Positions 11,793 through 24,800 of a DNA stretch of 64,000 bases are shown here, piece after piece. The translations under genes and the position numbers were made by a program. Below the pieces are notes generated by a model, which searched no databases, had not been told where the DNA came from, and saw only the letters and a list, made by a program, of their open reading frames with translations. The stretch is from Lepraria neglecta. Taxonomy: Eukaryota > Ascomycota > Lecanoromycetes > Lecanorales > Stereocaulaceae. Every line of letters begins with the position of its first letter. Within the stretch, counting starts at the first letter, position 1. The stretch lies in the NCBI GenBank assembly GCA_033220425.1, contig CM065650.1, forward strand, positions 1,178,001 to 1,242,000. The letters run 5' to 3'.

Positions 11793-12434
11793 TCAAACTC
11801 TTCCGTAAGTCCAATTAGTGTTAGGTACAGAAATGGCAAGTCGAGGCGGCGTTGATTTATATGTAGGTAGTTCCTCGTCTGAAAGATAGGCTGTTGGTCG
11901 CAGAGCCGGGTGTACCGAGCCGTTAATGACCGTTGAATCGTCCTGAACGATTATCCGCGGTGTTCGATCGCTTTGGACTGGCGCTGGTCGCGCTGCTTCC
12001 ATAGGCTGATTGCTGATGTCGTGCTTGGCTATTAAAGGGGCCTCCACCGCTTCTTGAAAGGTATATTGCGTGATGTTCTGAGGTGCATAAACACATCCGA
12101 GGTATGAGTCTTGCCTATTCCAGACGCTTTCGAGCTCGTTTAAAGTCAGATACTCATCCATTTCTGGAGTCTGACCGCGACGTTTCCAGAGGACTTCCGT
12201 CTTAGAACTGTTCCGAAGGGTGCTTCGAGACGACGAGGTGCTATTGTTGCGATTTTCATGGCTCTGGAGAGCGTCTTCATTACTTCTTGCGCTTCCTGGA
12301 CGGTTTTGCAACGTGAATTTGGTTGAAGGCCGCTGAACTAGACACTTGACGGTGGTAAAGATCTTCGGTGACCTAGTGCGCTTTGGTGGAGTCGAAGAAC
12401 GAAGAGAATATACTTTATTGAATGATGTATCCAT
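11793..12434 (-). CDS. Hypothetical protein, 213 residues
   Basis: An uninterrupted ATG-to-stop frame in an otherwise gene-poor stretch. The product starts MDTSFNKVYSLRSSTPPKR, is basic and Ser/Thr-rich over the first 80 residues, then has a mixed region (EMDEYLTLNELESVWNRQ) and ends with SDEELPTYKSTPPRLAIS. It has no signal peptide or membrane segment. I do not recognise it. The C-terminal 10 residues may be intron read-through, because a second open frame begins just beyond. It is longer than chance open frames nearby, but without a homologue it remains tentative. Confidence 0.4.
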   Translation of the reverse strand: MDTSFNKVYSLRSSTPPKRTRSPKIFTTVKCLVQRPSTKFTLQNRPGSARSNEDALQSHENRNNSTSSSRSTLRNSSKTEVLWKRRGQTPEMDEYLTLNELESVWNRQDSYLGCVYAPQNITQYTFQEAVEAPLIAKHDISNQPMEAARPAPVQSDRTPRIIVQDDSTVINGSVHPALRPTAYLSDEELPTYKSTPPRLAISVPNTNWTYGRV

Positions 12435-13460
12435 TTTGAAGACCTAGACAATCGATGTAAATTAATTAATGATTAAAGCAATTGGACGAGGGAACGAGGG
12501 CTTCTATATATCTGTGCAAATATGTCTTGCAAAGCCTCATTAGGGAGTGCACTGCCAAAAAAGCGCCATTGATCCATAGGTTCGCGGGCCTGACGGGAGT
12601 ACCTCGCCGCAGGCAAGAGAAGGAGCCCGCCCCCGTCTTACATCCGGTTTATGCTTATAGTCTCTAGTTTTGGGCAGTGAAACTTCCCCTATGCAGTAGA
12701 GCCGATGGGATCCCACGCTGCCACCAATCCCACCAATCCCACCAAGCCTCGCGATGGGCTAGCCTTCTGAAACTTGTTAAACGCATGCAAGATGCAGATA
12801 GGGTCTCTTGAAATAATTTCCACATCAATAACTTGCCTATACACTGCCAGTGGGCTTAGAATGGGGCTTTGCAACAGACCTTCCTCGAATGAGCAGCACT
12901 GCCACCAAGACATGCGACTAGCGCTAGAACATGATCGCCTTAGGGCGGTCGATCATTTGCACCAAACCATCAAAACGGTTTTCCCTACCAAAGTCCATGA
13001 TTAGTTGGGGGGAAGGTTTTTTTGCAAGCCAAATCGCAACGAGGAGTGTACGTCTGAGTATCTGCTGAGCACTGAATTACGGGCTCTCCTATGCGTACAC
13101 CCTATTTCACTTCCGCGTACACCTCAGTCCACTTGGCATGCATAATACCCACGGGCACAAACCTGAGTTTATACCCGATTGGGCTGCTGGCGGGGTACTA
13201 ACTACCAGTAAAATTTGAAATATCTCTGCTGACCACGATTGAGGAGAACGAGGATGAGAGCGAGGATAATGATGAGGATGAAGATGAAGATGAAGATGAA
13301 GATGAAGATGAAGATGAAGATGAAATGAGGGTTACTATGAGAATTTTCCCTATCTATCTCTTTACAGCTTGGTCTCCTATTCCCTCTCTCCCTCTTCCTC
13401 TTTGATCACCAGCTTATCATCTGGCCCCTCTATATACCTACTCTCTGACCCTGACAACAC
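12435..13460. other. 1-kb spacer
   Basis: It holds the GATGAA microsatellite and no recognisable gene. Small open frames at 12482-13004 look like chance. Confidence 0.4.
13277..13324. repeat. Microsatellite (GATGAA)8
   Basis: Eight perfect tandem hexanucleotides, preceded by degenerate GAGGAT/GATGAG units. They lie outside the recognised exons. Confidence 0.97.
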
Positions 13461-15231
13461 TTAGTCTTCATAATCCTTCAGTAGCGACCTCAAAGTCAGT
13501 CGGCTGGGTGGCGGGACATCTGGGTTCCAGCAGAAAGCATTTGGCGGACACGGAGCGTTGCAAGAGCAAAGGTAAACCGCGCTTGCAAAAGCTGCTGTTT
13601 TGCCGTCTCCACATGAACCATAGCCGTTGGGACAGGAGGTCGTGCAGTTTAACTGGCCGCGAGGAGTGTTGTCGTTCTTTTCAGTAGTTAAGTGTCAGTG
13701 TATAAACTCTGTTGATTTAACAAGAAGAATGCTCAAGAAGAATGCTCGGAAAAGTCACCGGATAAACTCGCGGGAGAAGGTGTGGGAGCGGCTTGGGGTG
13801 TAGTAGATGATGTGGCCGGTACTGCGGAGGTGGGTACAATGGTAAGGTTAGCCAATGCCTGTTGCGCGGTGTGGAGGTCGTCTACTGAGCCGAAGGGTTT
13901 GTTCGGATAGCTTGGACCGTCGACGCATGGGCAGCCTTGCCACTGCGGACCTGGACATACAGCGTCCATCTTGGAATCGTTGTCTTGCGTACCTCCACAA
14001 TTGGAGCATTGCGGTATATTTTCGGGAGCCGGATCACAGGTGGTCATAGAGGCCGATGGGCCGCTTTGCGTGACCGAAGCCGGGATGACGAACTGGGTTG
14101 AGGTTGCATCTCCCTCTACAACTTGCTCGTAGACCATCCAGAATGCGATCTCGGCAAGGAAATTGATGCCATCGCTGTTTAAAGCAAGGAGAGGTAGGTT
14201 TTGTTTTGCGTCTGCGATGAACGATGTCAAGTGGACTGAATCCCGGCAAGACGGTCGGATACAGGACAAGAGCGTGCAAAGGCCCATTCTGGGATGCTTG
14301 ACCCATGAGGCTCTCCGCTATACTTTCAACGCAGTCGAGACCTACAGCCTGTCCGCCTTTGCCTTTAGCACATTGGCCGTGAACACCGATGAGTTCGACG
14401 ACATTTGTTTCCAACCGTTGAGGCAGCGTTATCACAATATCACCCGTACCAAAGCCATAGCCATCGCCATCGCCATCACCTGAGGCGGTGCTAATTGCTG
14501 GAGCACTGGAACAATCAGAAATGTGCGTTGTGAAATGCCAACGAAAGCAAGACTTACCTTGCAGTTGTATCAGATCCACCCGACAATGTTACAGTGATCA
14601 TAGTGGCATCATTGACTGTTGTGGCGAGTACTACTGTGTTCGAAGACTGAAACGACGATGCCTGAGAAATATCACTCCCGGGTTGATGGACGTGGCTGAC
14701 TGGACCAGCGTTGCCCTGGTGCCCTCTCCATATAGCGTACGCGAGTACGAGGAGGGAAAGGCCGAAGTAGGTAGTGACGCCGAGTTGCCTACTTTGCAGG
14801 CCGTACTCTTGTGGATTAAGCGCTGCTACCACGCTGGATTGCCAGTCGGTGTTGTACGTCTGGGGACAGGTGCTCGCAATGATCGAGCTAATGTTGTTCT
14901 GTAGGTCCGAGCCGAAGTAGATATCAATTCCGTCGGTAGGCTGGCTGCGTGGAACAAGTAATAGAATGTTGGTAATTGTGGGGGCATTTGGCTATCTCTG
15001 CGTCAGCTGTATTGAGAATTGTGTGCGCGGAGGGAGATGCTACCGGTGTGTCTTCGTAATTCGAAGCGGGGCCGAGGGTTATCGTTGGCAATGGCCCCTG
15101 GCCTTGTCGTTTGGCGAGAGCTGCAGCTTCAGTGGTAGAGGGTGACCGGGGGACTGGAGCTGCGTGAGGGACTAATGTGTTGGTTGCGAAGCCGGAGGCC
15201 GAGAAAGTAGGACAACGTCCAGGAGTAGGGG
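13461..15231 (-). CDS. Multi-exon Cys- and Ser/Thr-rich membrane or secreted protein; 5' end unresolved, one junction out of phase
   Basis: Five likely exons: 15231-15044, 14991-14558, 14505-14303, 14211-13759 and 13676-13461. The first two introns are 52 bp each, with a CTGAC branch site or a GTAAGT donor; the third (GTCAAG...TCGCAG) is less certain. The coding text includes DGIDIYFGSDLQNNISSI, a membrane segment (TTYFGLSLLVLAYAIW) and a Cys-rich part (CSNCGGTQDND). The last exon encodes NCTTSCPNGYGSCGDG and stops at 13461. The donor before the last exon leaves one base over while the acceptor is in phase 0, so the best frames do not join. The true splice may differ, or the gene may be damaged. 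No start codon was found in frame upstream; another exon is expected. I do not recognise the function. Confidence 0.5.
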
Positions 15232-16375
15232 CTGTATAGTTGCAATATCACTCTGCCGCAACTCCAAAGAGGTCTGGAGGAGCTTAGATGGCTTGTAGAA
15301 GGGCCGAAGACAAATTTTGGAGTTTTGGAACCACGGGATATCACTGATAGGTGTATGAAATTTGGGACTTGAGATTATATATGCTCTCTAATCGCTAGAC
15401 ACAGGCTGGATGTGAGTTCTGTATGACAGAAAGAGTCTTGGACAACCTGAACTATTTCCAGGAGCACTGCATTGTTGGGTGCGCAAATCCTGATTGCTAT
15501 CCGTGGTCATAAGTAATGTTTCGGAGCTCTGGGAGAAGGATTTCTGTTGCTTAGAAAGGACTCCACAGTCCATGTCTACCAGCGTCAAAACGCAACTCGA
15601 GCATCGTGGGCTCGGAAATGACAATCGTATACTTCTGGACGCTATGGAGTGGGGAGGAGTAGTGGTCATCGTCTCATAATCACACGCTTGGTATTTACGT
15701 TGTATCTGATCCTTTTGGCGTCAAGAAGGATGCTCTAGTATGAGCTAGAACGTATGAACGGGTGAAACAGAACTAGATGTTGTTGCCTGTCCGCGTTTGC
15801 TCTTCCAACATGATACCGAAAATTGCGGTCAGTCCTTTGGGATGGATCTACTTTGTCCTGCGGTGACATTTGATGCTGGACGGTATTGCTTACCTTGTGA
15901 GGATGTCCGCTACCTTCTGACACACTGGAATAGATCCTCTAGGGTCCAGGCCTGAGTTGGGTGCTGCTGTACTCAAACACGATCAAGGTCACGGTCAAGG
16001 CCATACAGAACAGTCTGAGGCAATTTTCAATCCCTCTTATACAGGATTCCTGATGTCGGGTTCTCATACAAGCTCTTCTCTCTCGGTCCAGCACTTTGTG
16101 TCCCTCCTATCTCGAGACAACTCAAATTTCGAGGCGATATCTACAATACTCTGAAGCCAGTGATCCATTCAGACTTTCATCTCCCAATTTCCAATGCGAC
16201 CACAAGTTCTCTTCGAACACACCCTGGTAGTAGGGTTGGTGTTTGCCACGCCTAGTCGAGCACTCACATACTGGGTTGATTCCAGTTGCTTTGATTTCAA
16301 CGGTGTCGTAGCCAATGTCTTGAGAATGGCAGCGAGTACTTCCTTCCGCATTGCCAATCTGGCCGATGCAAACTA
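15232..16375. other. 1.1-kb spacer
   Basis: It should contain the missing first exon and promoter of the leftward gene. Several short frames on both strands cannot be told from chance. Confidence 0.35.
15375..15381 (-). promoter_or_regulatory. Possible TATA box
   Basis: TATATAA on the minus strand lies about 140 bp upstream of the first recognisable exon of the gene ending at 13461. Only the motif and position support it. Confidence 0.25.
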
Positions 16376-17884
16376 GCTCACGACTCTCAGCAACGAACTT
16401 CTCGAGACGATATTCACCCACCTAGCCCACGACAAACCCGCTCTCTGTGCGCTAGCAGCCGCCGACCACCGCCTCAGCGACATCGCACGGTCTTCATAGT
16501 TCGCCACCTCGAAGTATGGGTCGTCTCCCCCGAGCCTACCCAAACTAACAGCTATGACCACCTCCTTCGGACCCTCGCCTCGTCTTCATAGTTAACAAGG
16601 CACGTGCGAAGCGTGAAACTGCAATGGGCTGGCGATATCGCCGGGCAGAAGCCTATACCTCATGTAGCCAATGCCCGGGCGAACGCTCTGTTAGCACAGT
16701 TGCGCAATATCCAGGAATTGGAGATCGCGAACTACAGCCAGAGCTGTAGCCCTTTCATTGCGGATTTCTTTAACACGAATCCAGCACACAGGTTGCGGGA
16801 GGTCAGGATTGTGGATCCGAAGATGTCTGCGAATGAAGTGGCGCGATACTCTGAATTTCGAGATTTGGAGACGAATGCGTGTCCAAAATATCAAAGGCTC
16901 GCATGCTGCAATACCGCAATCTCATAACAACATCGATCACGACGACGGACACGCGACCCCCAGGCTGAAGATGTTAGATCTTGGGCCGTACACTCACCTT
17001 ACTCCTTCTACCTTACGCCCACTCCTCTCTATCTCGCAAGATGTTACTGCGCTGCGCTGTATGCTATAGGGCCACCAGCCTCCTCTGAAAAAAGTCATAA
17101 GTCCTTCCAAGATGCAGATGCTGCAGACCCTCTCCCTACACAGCATCGCCGTCGCATTTACACCGCTGCAGAATTGCCTCGTTGAGCTGCATCTGACAGG
17201 CGGTGTCCGAACCCATTGGCCGGGGCATGATGGCTCGCGTTTGGATCTGAGCGGGTTTGTGAAGCTGGAGGTCTTGGCTGTGCCGGCGTCGTGTTTTGTC
17301 CAACTTGCTGGGGGAACTTGGGCTGGGAGGGTGATGCTGTGGAGATTGTAGCCTGTTTGCTTGCGCGAGTTGAAAGTAGGAGATAGTAATGCTTTACGAT
17401 AGACGAAGGAAAAGTATGCTGACGACTCTGGCCCAACAACAGGTCAGATTCGAGGTCGGCCAAGCGTTCTTGTACACCAATGACGAACTCCCTATGCTGT
17501 TTCCTGGAGATGTCAATGGTGCTACGCTAGGCGCTATCGACAATGAACGATGGGCTTTGGCTGTTGGAGTTGGGGGAGCATTCGGCGCAATTTCCTGGGT
17601 TGGAGAGGATTGAGATCGAGGAAAGTATGAAGGGTTGGAGAACGGTTTCGTATCATGGTTTTTGGTGGAATTTACAATATCAGTTAAGGCGAGCTTTCGA
17701 GGCAAGGAGAATACGATTCCTTGTTTGGCTGACGAAGCCGGCACGGCGAGTGGCCTTGTGCCCGGTTGGGGAGAGGGTGGGGCAGGTTTGTGCGATCCTG
17801 GCAAATGTGTGGGGCATACACATGGCTCGAGTAATCAATCATGGCTTTAGCAAGATGAAGGGGGCAATCTCTTTCCTGGAATGA
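16376..17884 (+). pseudogene. Decayed F-box-like gene
   Basis: The translation starts with an F-box-like motif, TLSNELLETIFTHLAHDKP followed by ALCALAAADHRLSDIA, then runs into a TAG. Leu-rich stretches in the other two frames continue the same style: LLAQLRNIQELEIANYSQ, then PRLKMLDLGPYTHLTPST, then QTLSLHSIAVAFTPLQNC, and finally FPGLERIEIEESMKGWRT near the end. The frame changes at least four times with stops between, and no GT-AG introns reconcile them. Intact relatives would be fungal F-box proteins (SCF ubiquitin-ligase adaptors). A gene with many short introns is possible but less likely. Confidence 0.55.
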
Positions 17885-18127
17885 GGATATGAGATATGAA
17901 TATGCGTAGGGCGAGAAGAATGGCACGATGGCTAATAGTAGGGCTGAAAGGAGCGGCCGCTAGTCTAGAAACAGAACAAGTGTGTCGGCCCATCAGAGGG
18001 CAACTCTTCGAGATGCCTTTCAACATTCCAAAGCTCACCGAGTCACTGAGCAAACCTGACAACTCTCAACTTCAGGAGACTTCACGTCTCTATCAGCAGA
18101 CTATCTCTCTTTATCTTCTTCCACAAA

Positions 18128-21100
18128 ATGTCATCAGCTGACCTCTTGAATCAAGATTTTGGCTCTGAATCAGAGGACGACAACTTCAACCCAGCACCTG
18201 CTGGTGACTCAGACAATGACGCTGCTGGCGATTCTGACGATGAAACGAATGTGACTACAAAATCAAATAATGCTCAACAACGAAGACGCTCCTCAGGGCA
18301 GCGGAATAATGGCGAAGAAGATGAGGACACTAAAGACAATGGTGCTGAAGATGCGGATGGGGTAGGGGATGAGGACGAGGACGAGGACGAAGAAGAGGAA
18401 GACGAAGACGAGGAAGAAGCTATCTCTGTAAATAGCCCCGCTACGCGATTCATTTAGCCCGAAGCTGACAGTCAGAACAGGGTCGGCCGCGAAAGCGAGT
18501 ACGTCGAGATCCGCGAAATCAGTTCCTCGATGTCGAAGCCGAAGTCGATGAGGAAGATGAGGGCGATGAAGAAGACGAGGAAGGCGAAGCGGCCGGCTTT
18601 ATAGCTGAGACGCATCCGGACGACCTCGTTGATCTGCCAGAGGGCGCAACTACCGATGACAGGAGGCATAGAGAGCTCGACCGTCAACGTGAGAGAGCAC
18701 AGCAAATAGACGCAGAGCAACAAGCGCAGCTTCTGCGAGAAAAATACGGTCGACGGACAGCCAACACAGCCGATCCAGTCACAGTACCAAAACGTCTACT
18801 CTTGCCAAGTGTGGACGACCCAAGCATATGGGGGGTGAAGTGCAAGCCTGGCAAAGAGCGGGAGATTGTGTTTGCAATCACGAAGAGGATCGAAGAAAGA
18901 GCTGGAACGAAGAATCCCATGCCGATAATCTCTGCGCTCGAACGAGGCCGTACTATGCTTGGCTACGTGTATATCGAGGCTCGCAAACAGGCTGACATCC
19001 ATTCAGCTCTCGACGGAATTATGAATGTGTATCCTAGGAGCCAAGTGATCCTGATTCCAATCAAGGAAATGCCTGAGCTATTACGAGTCACCAAGAGCGA
19101 GCAGCTACAACCCGGTGGATATGTCCGGATAAGGCGTGGAAAATATGCAGGCGACCTGGCCCAAATTGACGACGTTGAGACTAATGGACTTGAAGCGTCC
19201 TTACGTGTAGTCCCACGCCTTGATTACGGTCAAAACGAGGATGTTAATGCGCCTATGGTAGACGGAGGCATCAAGGGAGACGCAAAGCGCAAGAGGCAGG
19301 GTGCCATGGGTCTTACCAATGCAGCAGTCCGACCTCCGCCACGACTGTTTAGTGACGTTGAGGCTAAGAAGAAGCACATGAAATTCCCGCAGCAAATGTC
19401 TACTTTTGACAAGAAGCATTGGCAGTATCTGGGAGAGAATTACATCAACGGCTTCTTGGTCAAGGATTTCAAAATTCAACATCTAATTACAGAGAACGTC
19501 AATCCCTCCCTGGAAGAGGTCACTAGATTTTCGGCAGGTGCGGAAAATGGAGCAGAAAATCTGGATTTGACAGCTCTCGCGGCAACACTGAAGAAGAGCA
19601 CTGCGAATGAAAATTACTTGCCAGGGGATACCGTCGAGGTTTATGAAGGCGAGCAACAAGGGGTTACAGGAAAAGCTATATCAGTACGAGGGGATATTGT
19701 GACGATAGGCGTGACAGAAGGGGAATTACGTGGCCAGAACATTGAAGTGCCAATCAAGGGCCTCCGCAAACGCTTCAAGGAAGGTGACCATGTCAAAGTC
19801 ATTGGTGGAAGCCGATATCGAGACGAAGTTGGCATGGTAGTCAGCATCAAGGCCGACCAAGTCACCCTGCTAAGCGATCTGAGCATGCAAGAGATTACAG
19901 TCTTCAGTAAAGATCTACGGGAGGCGAGTGATTCTGGTGTTGCAGGAGGACTTGGAAGATACGACATACATGATCTGGTTCAGCTTGACCCAGCGACAGT
20001 GGGCTGTGTCACAAAGGTGGATCGTGAGTCACTGCGCGTCCTGGATCAGAATGGGTCTGTAAGGTCCATCATGCCTTCGCAGATATCAAATAAGATTGAA
20101 AAGCGGCGGAACGCAGTTGCTACTGACCGAAATGGCTCAGAGATACGGACCGACGACACAGTCCGTGAAATTGGTGGTGAGCAAAAGCAGGGTGTTATCC
20201 TGCACATTTACCGGTCTTTCCTCTTCCTCCACAATCGCGAGCAAACCGACAATTCAGGCATATCTGTGGTACGAGCCACCAATGTTGCTACAGTGGCAGC
20301 AAAGGGCGGCAGAGTTGCTCAAGGTAGCAGCAGTGGACCCGATCTTAACAAGATGAACCCTGCACTGATGAGAAATGGTGCCAACGGCAACACCCCAATG
20401 GCACCACCAAAGTCTTTTGGTCGGGATCGAGCTCTCGGCCAGACTGTCACTATTCGAAAAGGACCCTATAAAGGACTGCTTGGTATTGTGAAGGATACCA
20501 CCGATTCTGAAGCACGAGTCGAGCTGCACACCAAAAGCAAGACTATCACCGTGCCCAAAGACACACTCGGCTTCAAAGAGTATGTGCATCCTCTTCCAGC
20601 TTCATGCAACATGTCACTGACCTTCTTTCAGCCCCATGACCGGACAAAACATCGACTACACGCGCTTTTCTGGATCTCGTGGACGAGGCGACGGCGGCAG
20701 AGGCGGCTTCTCAGGCAACATGGGCGGCGCTACACCCGGCAGAGTGCCTGACCGGCCAGGAGGCCGAACCCCACTCCCCATGGCGGGAGGCCGCACTCCA
20801 GCATGGGGAGCCGGCGCCGCTTCAGCACGAAGTACGTCTCCTACCCTCTCATCCTCTCCACTCCTACTAACACACCCAGCATCCACCTGGTCCGCCAACG
20901 TCTCGACAGCCCGTACTCCAATGTGGCGCCAAGACGCTTCCAGCGCCAACGCCAACGGCGGAGGCCGCACCCCAGCCTACATGGCCTCGAACGACGGCAG
21001 CCGCACCGTAAACCCCTACGCCGACGGCTCTCGAACCGTAAACCCCTATGGCGGCGCCCCCTCAGGCGGAGCCCGCACCCCAGCCTGGAACCCCACCGCC

Positions 21101-21487
21101 ACATCCTCCTCCTACTCGCACGATCCCTTCGTCTCCTCCTCCTCCACCACCAACACAGGCGGCCGTACCCCCGCCGACGAACCCTCCTACCGCACCCCCG
21201 CACCTTCCTACCCCACCCCCAACGCCACTGGCCCCGCCAGCAATAATCGCCCCTATGATGCCCCAACACCAGGAAAAGATTTCACTACGGCGCCTACACC
21301 GGCTGCGCAGCCAAGTAATGGGTATCCGAATGTGGGGAACACGCCTGCTGCGATGGGAGGGGCGCCGACGCCGAAGTTTTCGGGGGATGCGCCTACGCCT
21401 TTTGGGGGGCAGCCGGAGACGCCGGGTTGGGGAGCTGTGGGGGAGGATACGAGTCCTAGGTATGAGGAGGGGACGCCTAGTCCGTAG
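18128..21487 (+). CDS. SPT5: Transcription elongation factor Spt5
   Basis: Four exons: 18128-18427, 18481-20579, 20632-20831 and 20880-21487. The introns are 53, 52 and 48 bp; the last has a perfect TACTAAC branch site. The product is 1,068 residues, close to yeast Spt5. Spt5 pairs with Spt4 (DSIF) and couples RNA polymerase II elongation to capping and processing. The first ~190 residues are strongly acidic. The NGN domain (about 210-300) contains [21 protein letters not shown] domains follow, recognisable at [54 protein letters not shown] and [18 protein letters not shown]. The C-terminal ~270 residues form the CTR, with repeated GGRTPAW/SRTVNPY-type units that are substrates for CDK9-like kinases. 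The GTATGT donor at 20580 restores the CTR frame as GFKDPMTGQN. Confidence 0.95.
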
Positions 21488-21888
21488 GTTGGGAGGAGCG
21501 GTGGTGCTTGGAGATTGCGCGCAGGGGGAATGGGGAAGGGGGGAATTTCAGCTTTCTTGAATTCTACTCAATTTTGGCATTTGATAGCGTAAGAAGGGAA
21601 TGTTGCATAGCAGGGGACACCACATCTACAGCTAGGTAGAAAAGCCTTGAGCGGTTCTTACGTATTTATACACGCTTACTGCGTGCGAAGGGCTTTCTAA
21701 ATCAATAACACTAGTAGAACAGCGTTGTCGTTCCCATATCTGCTCATCTGATCTATATACGTAACTTATGACATGAAAACCTCCGCGATCACGCACGAAG
21801 TCTACTCAAAACGATGCATCAGATATCCAAGTAGTTTGAGCCTGCGTAACAATTCTCCGTTCCCAGATGCAACCACAATGCCCCTATC
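21488..21888. other. Convergent 3' spacer between SPT5 and the PMD1-like gene
   Basis: Two genes end towards each other. AT-rich, nothing else seen. Confidence 0.5.
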
Positions 21889-24800
21889 TTAAACAATGCC
21901 CAGCCCAACTCCATTGCCGTTCGCATTAGGATTAGAATGAGGAACCCCATTACCAACTCCATTAGCAGCCGTAACACCACCGCCGGTCCTGCCAAAACCT
22001 TGACCCCGCTCCCTCGCTCTCCTCCCTTCCATCAAACCTCTCAAGCCTCGTTTCTGTAAGCCCACTACACAACTCACGCCGCCAGACCAGATTTCGTCAG
22101 CGCCAAGAGCGACGCTTCTTCCACTGGCGCCGCGTTGAGTAGCACATTCATTTTCGCTCTCGCTGGCGGCACTGCTGCTGATCTCGCTGCCAGTTTCATC
22201 GCCGCTTTCGGTGTCGTCAGGTATGCGGTTCTCTTGCCGGCCTCCTTGAGAGCGTGTGGTTGTAAGAGTCGCTAAGGCGAAGTCGTCAATGGCATCTTGT
22301 TCATCTTCTTTACTAAACGCAAAGCCGGTGCCGCGACCGCCTCCGGCAGCCATGGCTGCGGCATTGAAGAGGGCAGCTGCGTTGCGTCCGTCGAGTATCT
22401 GATGGAGTCGTTCGACCGTTGCTTCTAGAAGCCCATCAACACGGTAAGGACGCGCGAGTTGAAGGAGTGAGCAGAGGATCTGGGGTGTGCAGAGGTTGTG
22501 TGGAGGGCTTGGGAGAGAGGAGGTATACAGATAGTGGACGAGAGCACGAATGGTGAGGACTGTGTGTGGGAGGTAAAGTTGGCGAGGGCGAGATGATGGA
22601 GCGAGGGTGTGGGGCGTCGGTGGGTCTTGGGACCTGTTGGATGAGAGAGTGTTATTGCTCTGACTCGAGGTAGCAGTGAGGGTTGAGGGTGTGGCGGAAG
22701 TGGCAGTTGTTATGCTTGGGGTTATCGTGATCGAGGAGTTGCGAGAGGTCATGGATTGGTTTATATGGCCCGGGCGGAGAGTGCCGCCATCAGAGGATGA
22801 TGAGGCGTCATTTTGGAAGGCTGTTGCGGTGCTTTCACGCAGTAGTTGGACAAAGAAAGGTCCCCACCGACGGGCGAGTAGGTAAGAATTGGCAGGAATG
22901 CGTTCCCCGCCAATAGCAATTAAATCCATATCGGCGAGATCGCGAAGGGTCATAGCCATAAGACCAATATCGATGGCTGCGCCGGGGAGTGGACGTCCGA
23001 CTGGTGCTGAAGCCTTGAGGGTAACGGATGGCGGGAGGACTGGAGCGCTGATGGAAGGATAATTAGACGTTGGCCACGCCTGGCGAGGATTGTCGTAAAG
23101 GCCAAATGCTTCGAGTTCAACCATGCAAATATTGGAGAAGTTGATTCGACGGTGATTGTAGTCTTCGACCAAGCTCCGTTTCCGATTACCCAGAATAACG
23201 AAGGTATTACGGCGGGGCCATAGAATACCTCGATTCCAGCTTCCTTGGCTGAAGACTCCTCCACCTGCATCAATGCGGCTCCATGTTAGGGTTTTTAGAT
23301 CTAGAGCCCAAAGTGCGTACTCTTGCTTGGACGACGTGAGGTACGTTCCACTGACAACAAAATGATTGTCTAGGACGCCCCCATTGGGGAATCTTAGTCC
23401 TGGAGGGGAGAATTGTCCAGTCATGGGCTTTTCAACTAATGAGCCATCTGCTATCCGAACTTGAAGCTCTAATTTGACGTCCAGGAAGTTGTAGTTCGAG
23501 TAAATCAGCATTGAAGATTCTGTGTCTGCTCTGTCTGACCTTCTTGTTGTTCCCTCCATTTCATCAGCTTGATCTGGGCCTTTCCCAATCTTTGAGGCTG
23601 CAAGGCTCGTCAATGGGGCTACTACGCTTCGATACGCGCCACAGCTTCTTCCAAGAGGTGTGGTGTCTGTCCACTTGAGACTCCGCAGGTTGAAGACACT
23701 GATTTGCTCGATGTAATGGTTAGCGCTATCCTGGCCTCCAACGACGACCATCTCGGCTCCTCCAGTTCCGTCCAGTGCTACACCTAAAGTTCCTTGATTC
23801 GGTATTGAGGATGGCGGGTTGTGATGTATGGCAGAAAGAGGAGCATTTGCGGAAGTGAAGGTTGCTGATGACGGAAGCACAGCAGCACAATGAGCGTAAC
23901 GTCCCTGTGGCGTATTTGAAGTTGCTACATGGGTCCATCTTCGCCTCTGAGCATCGTAAATATGGATATCTGACATGACAACAGTATCAGGTTGCTCGGC
24001 CGTTGGAGGAGGCTGTCCTTGGCCTCCGTTGTCGTGCGCTGGGTTTGGTGCAGGTGACATTCCACCATAACATATAAGTTTGGTGTCTCCTAAGGGACAT
24101 ACGCTATGGAAGTATCTTGCTGGAGGAATGTCGCCTGTGGTTTCCACCTTCGTCCAATGTCGGCGTACAAGATCCAACTCATACAGATCGGACGTAAGCT
24201 GCGGCCGCCGTCGTGAGAGGACTCGTCCTCCAAAAACATACAGTTTATCTCCCAATATTGTAGTCGTAGCGCCCACCAAAGCATGGGGCTCTTTCCCTGT
24301 ACATTTGTGTACATTGCAGACCAACCCAGAAAGATTGGTAGTTCCATTTGTAGATGGTGGGGTGGTGTTCTGGACAGAGGAAGGCTCCATTGGTGCTGTC
24401 GTCTCGCCACTCCTTAGGGGTCTCGCCGTCGACTCGGTGTTGGTGGTCGATTGGACATCATGTTGAAATTCATCTTGAAGGCTCGATTCGCTGCTGCTAT
24501 TCATGTCTGCATGGTATGTACTCGAAGAGGGTTTGAATCGACCAGCATACATCTGATTTGGTGAAGGCGCGGAGGCGTTAGAGTCCAATGTACTGGTCCG
24601 GCTTCTACTCGTAGTAGGACGTGACATTCCGGTGTAAAGCGACTTGCACGAGTATGGTGTTGTTTGTGACGCTCGAGGAGTGCTGCCGCCACTACTCGGA
24701 GGGGTTGGTGGGAAGATCCCGAAAGGCTGGGCAAAAGCTGGAATCAGAATGGGTATGTGTCGTGGTCGTGGAGGAGAGTTCGTCACTACTGGGATTTCCT

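Noticed and set aside
12720-12750. CCCACCAAT-type short repeats
   Set aside because: Two or three imperfect units only, likely chance low complexity.
20841-21269. Arg/Gly-rich antisense frame
   Set aside because: It is the complement of the low-complexity Spt5 C-terminal repeats.
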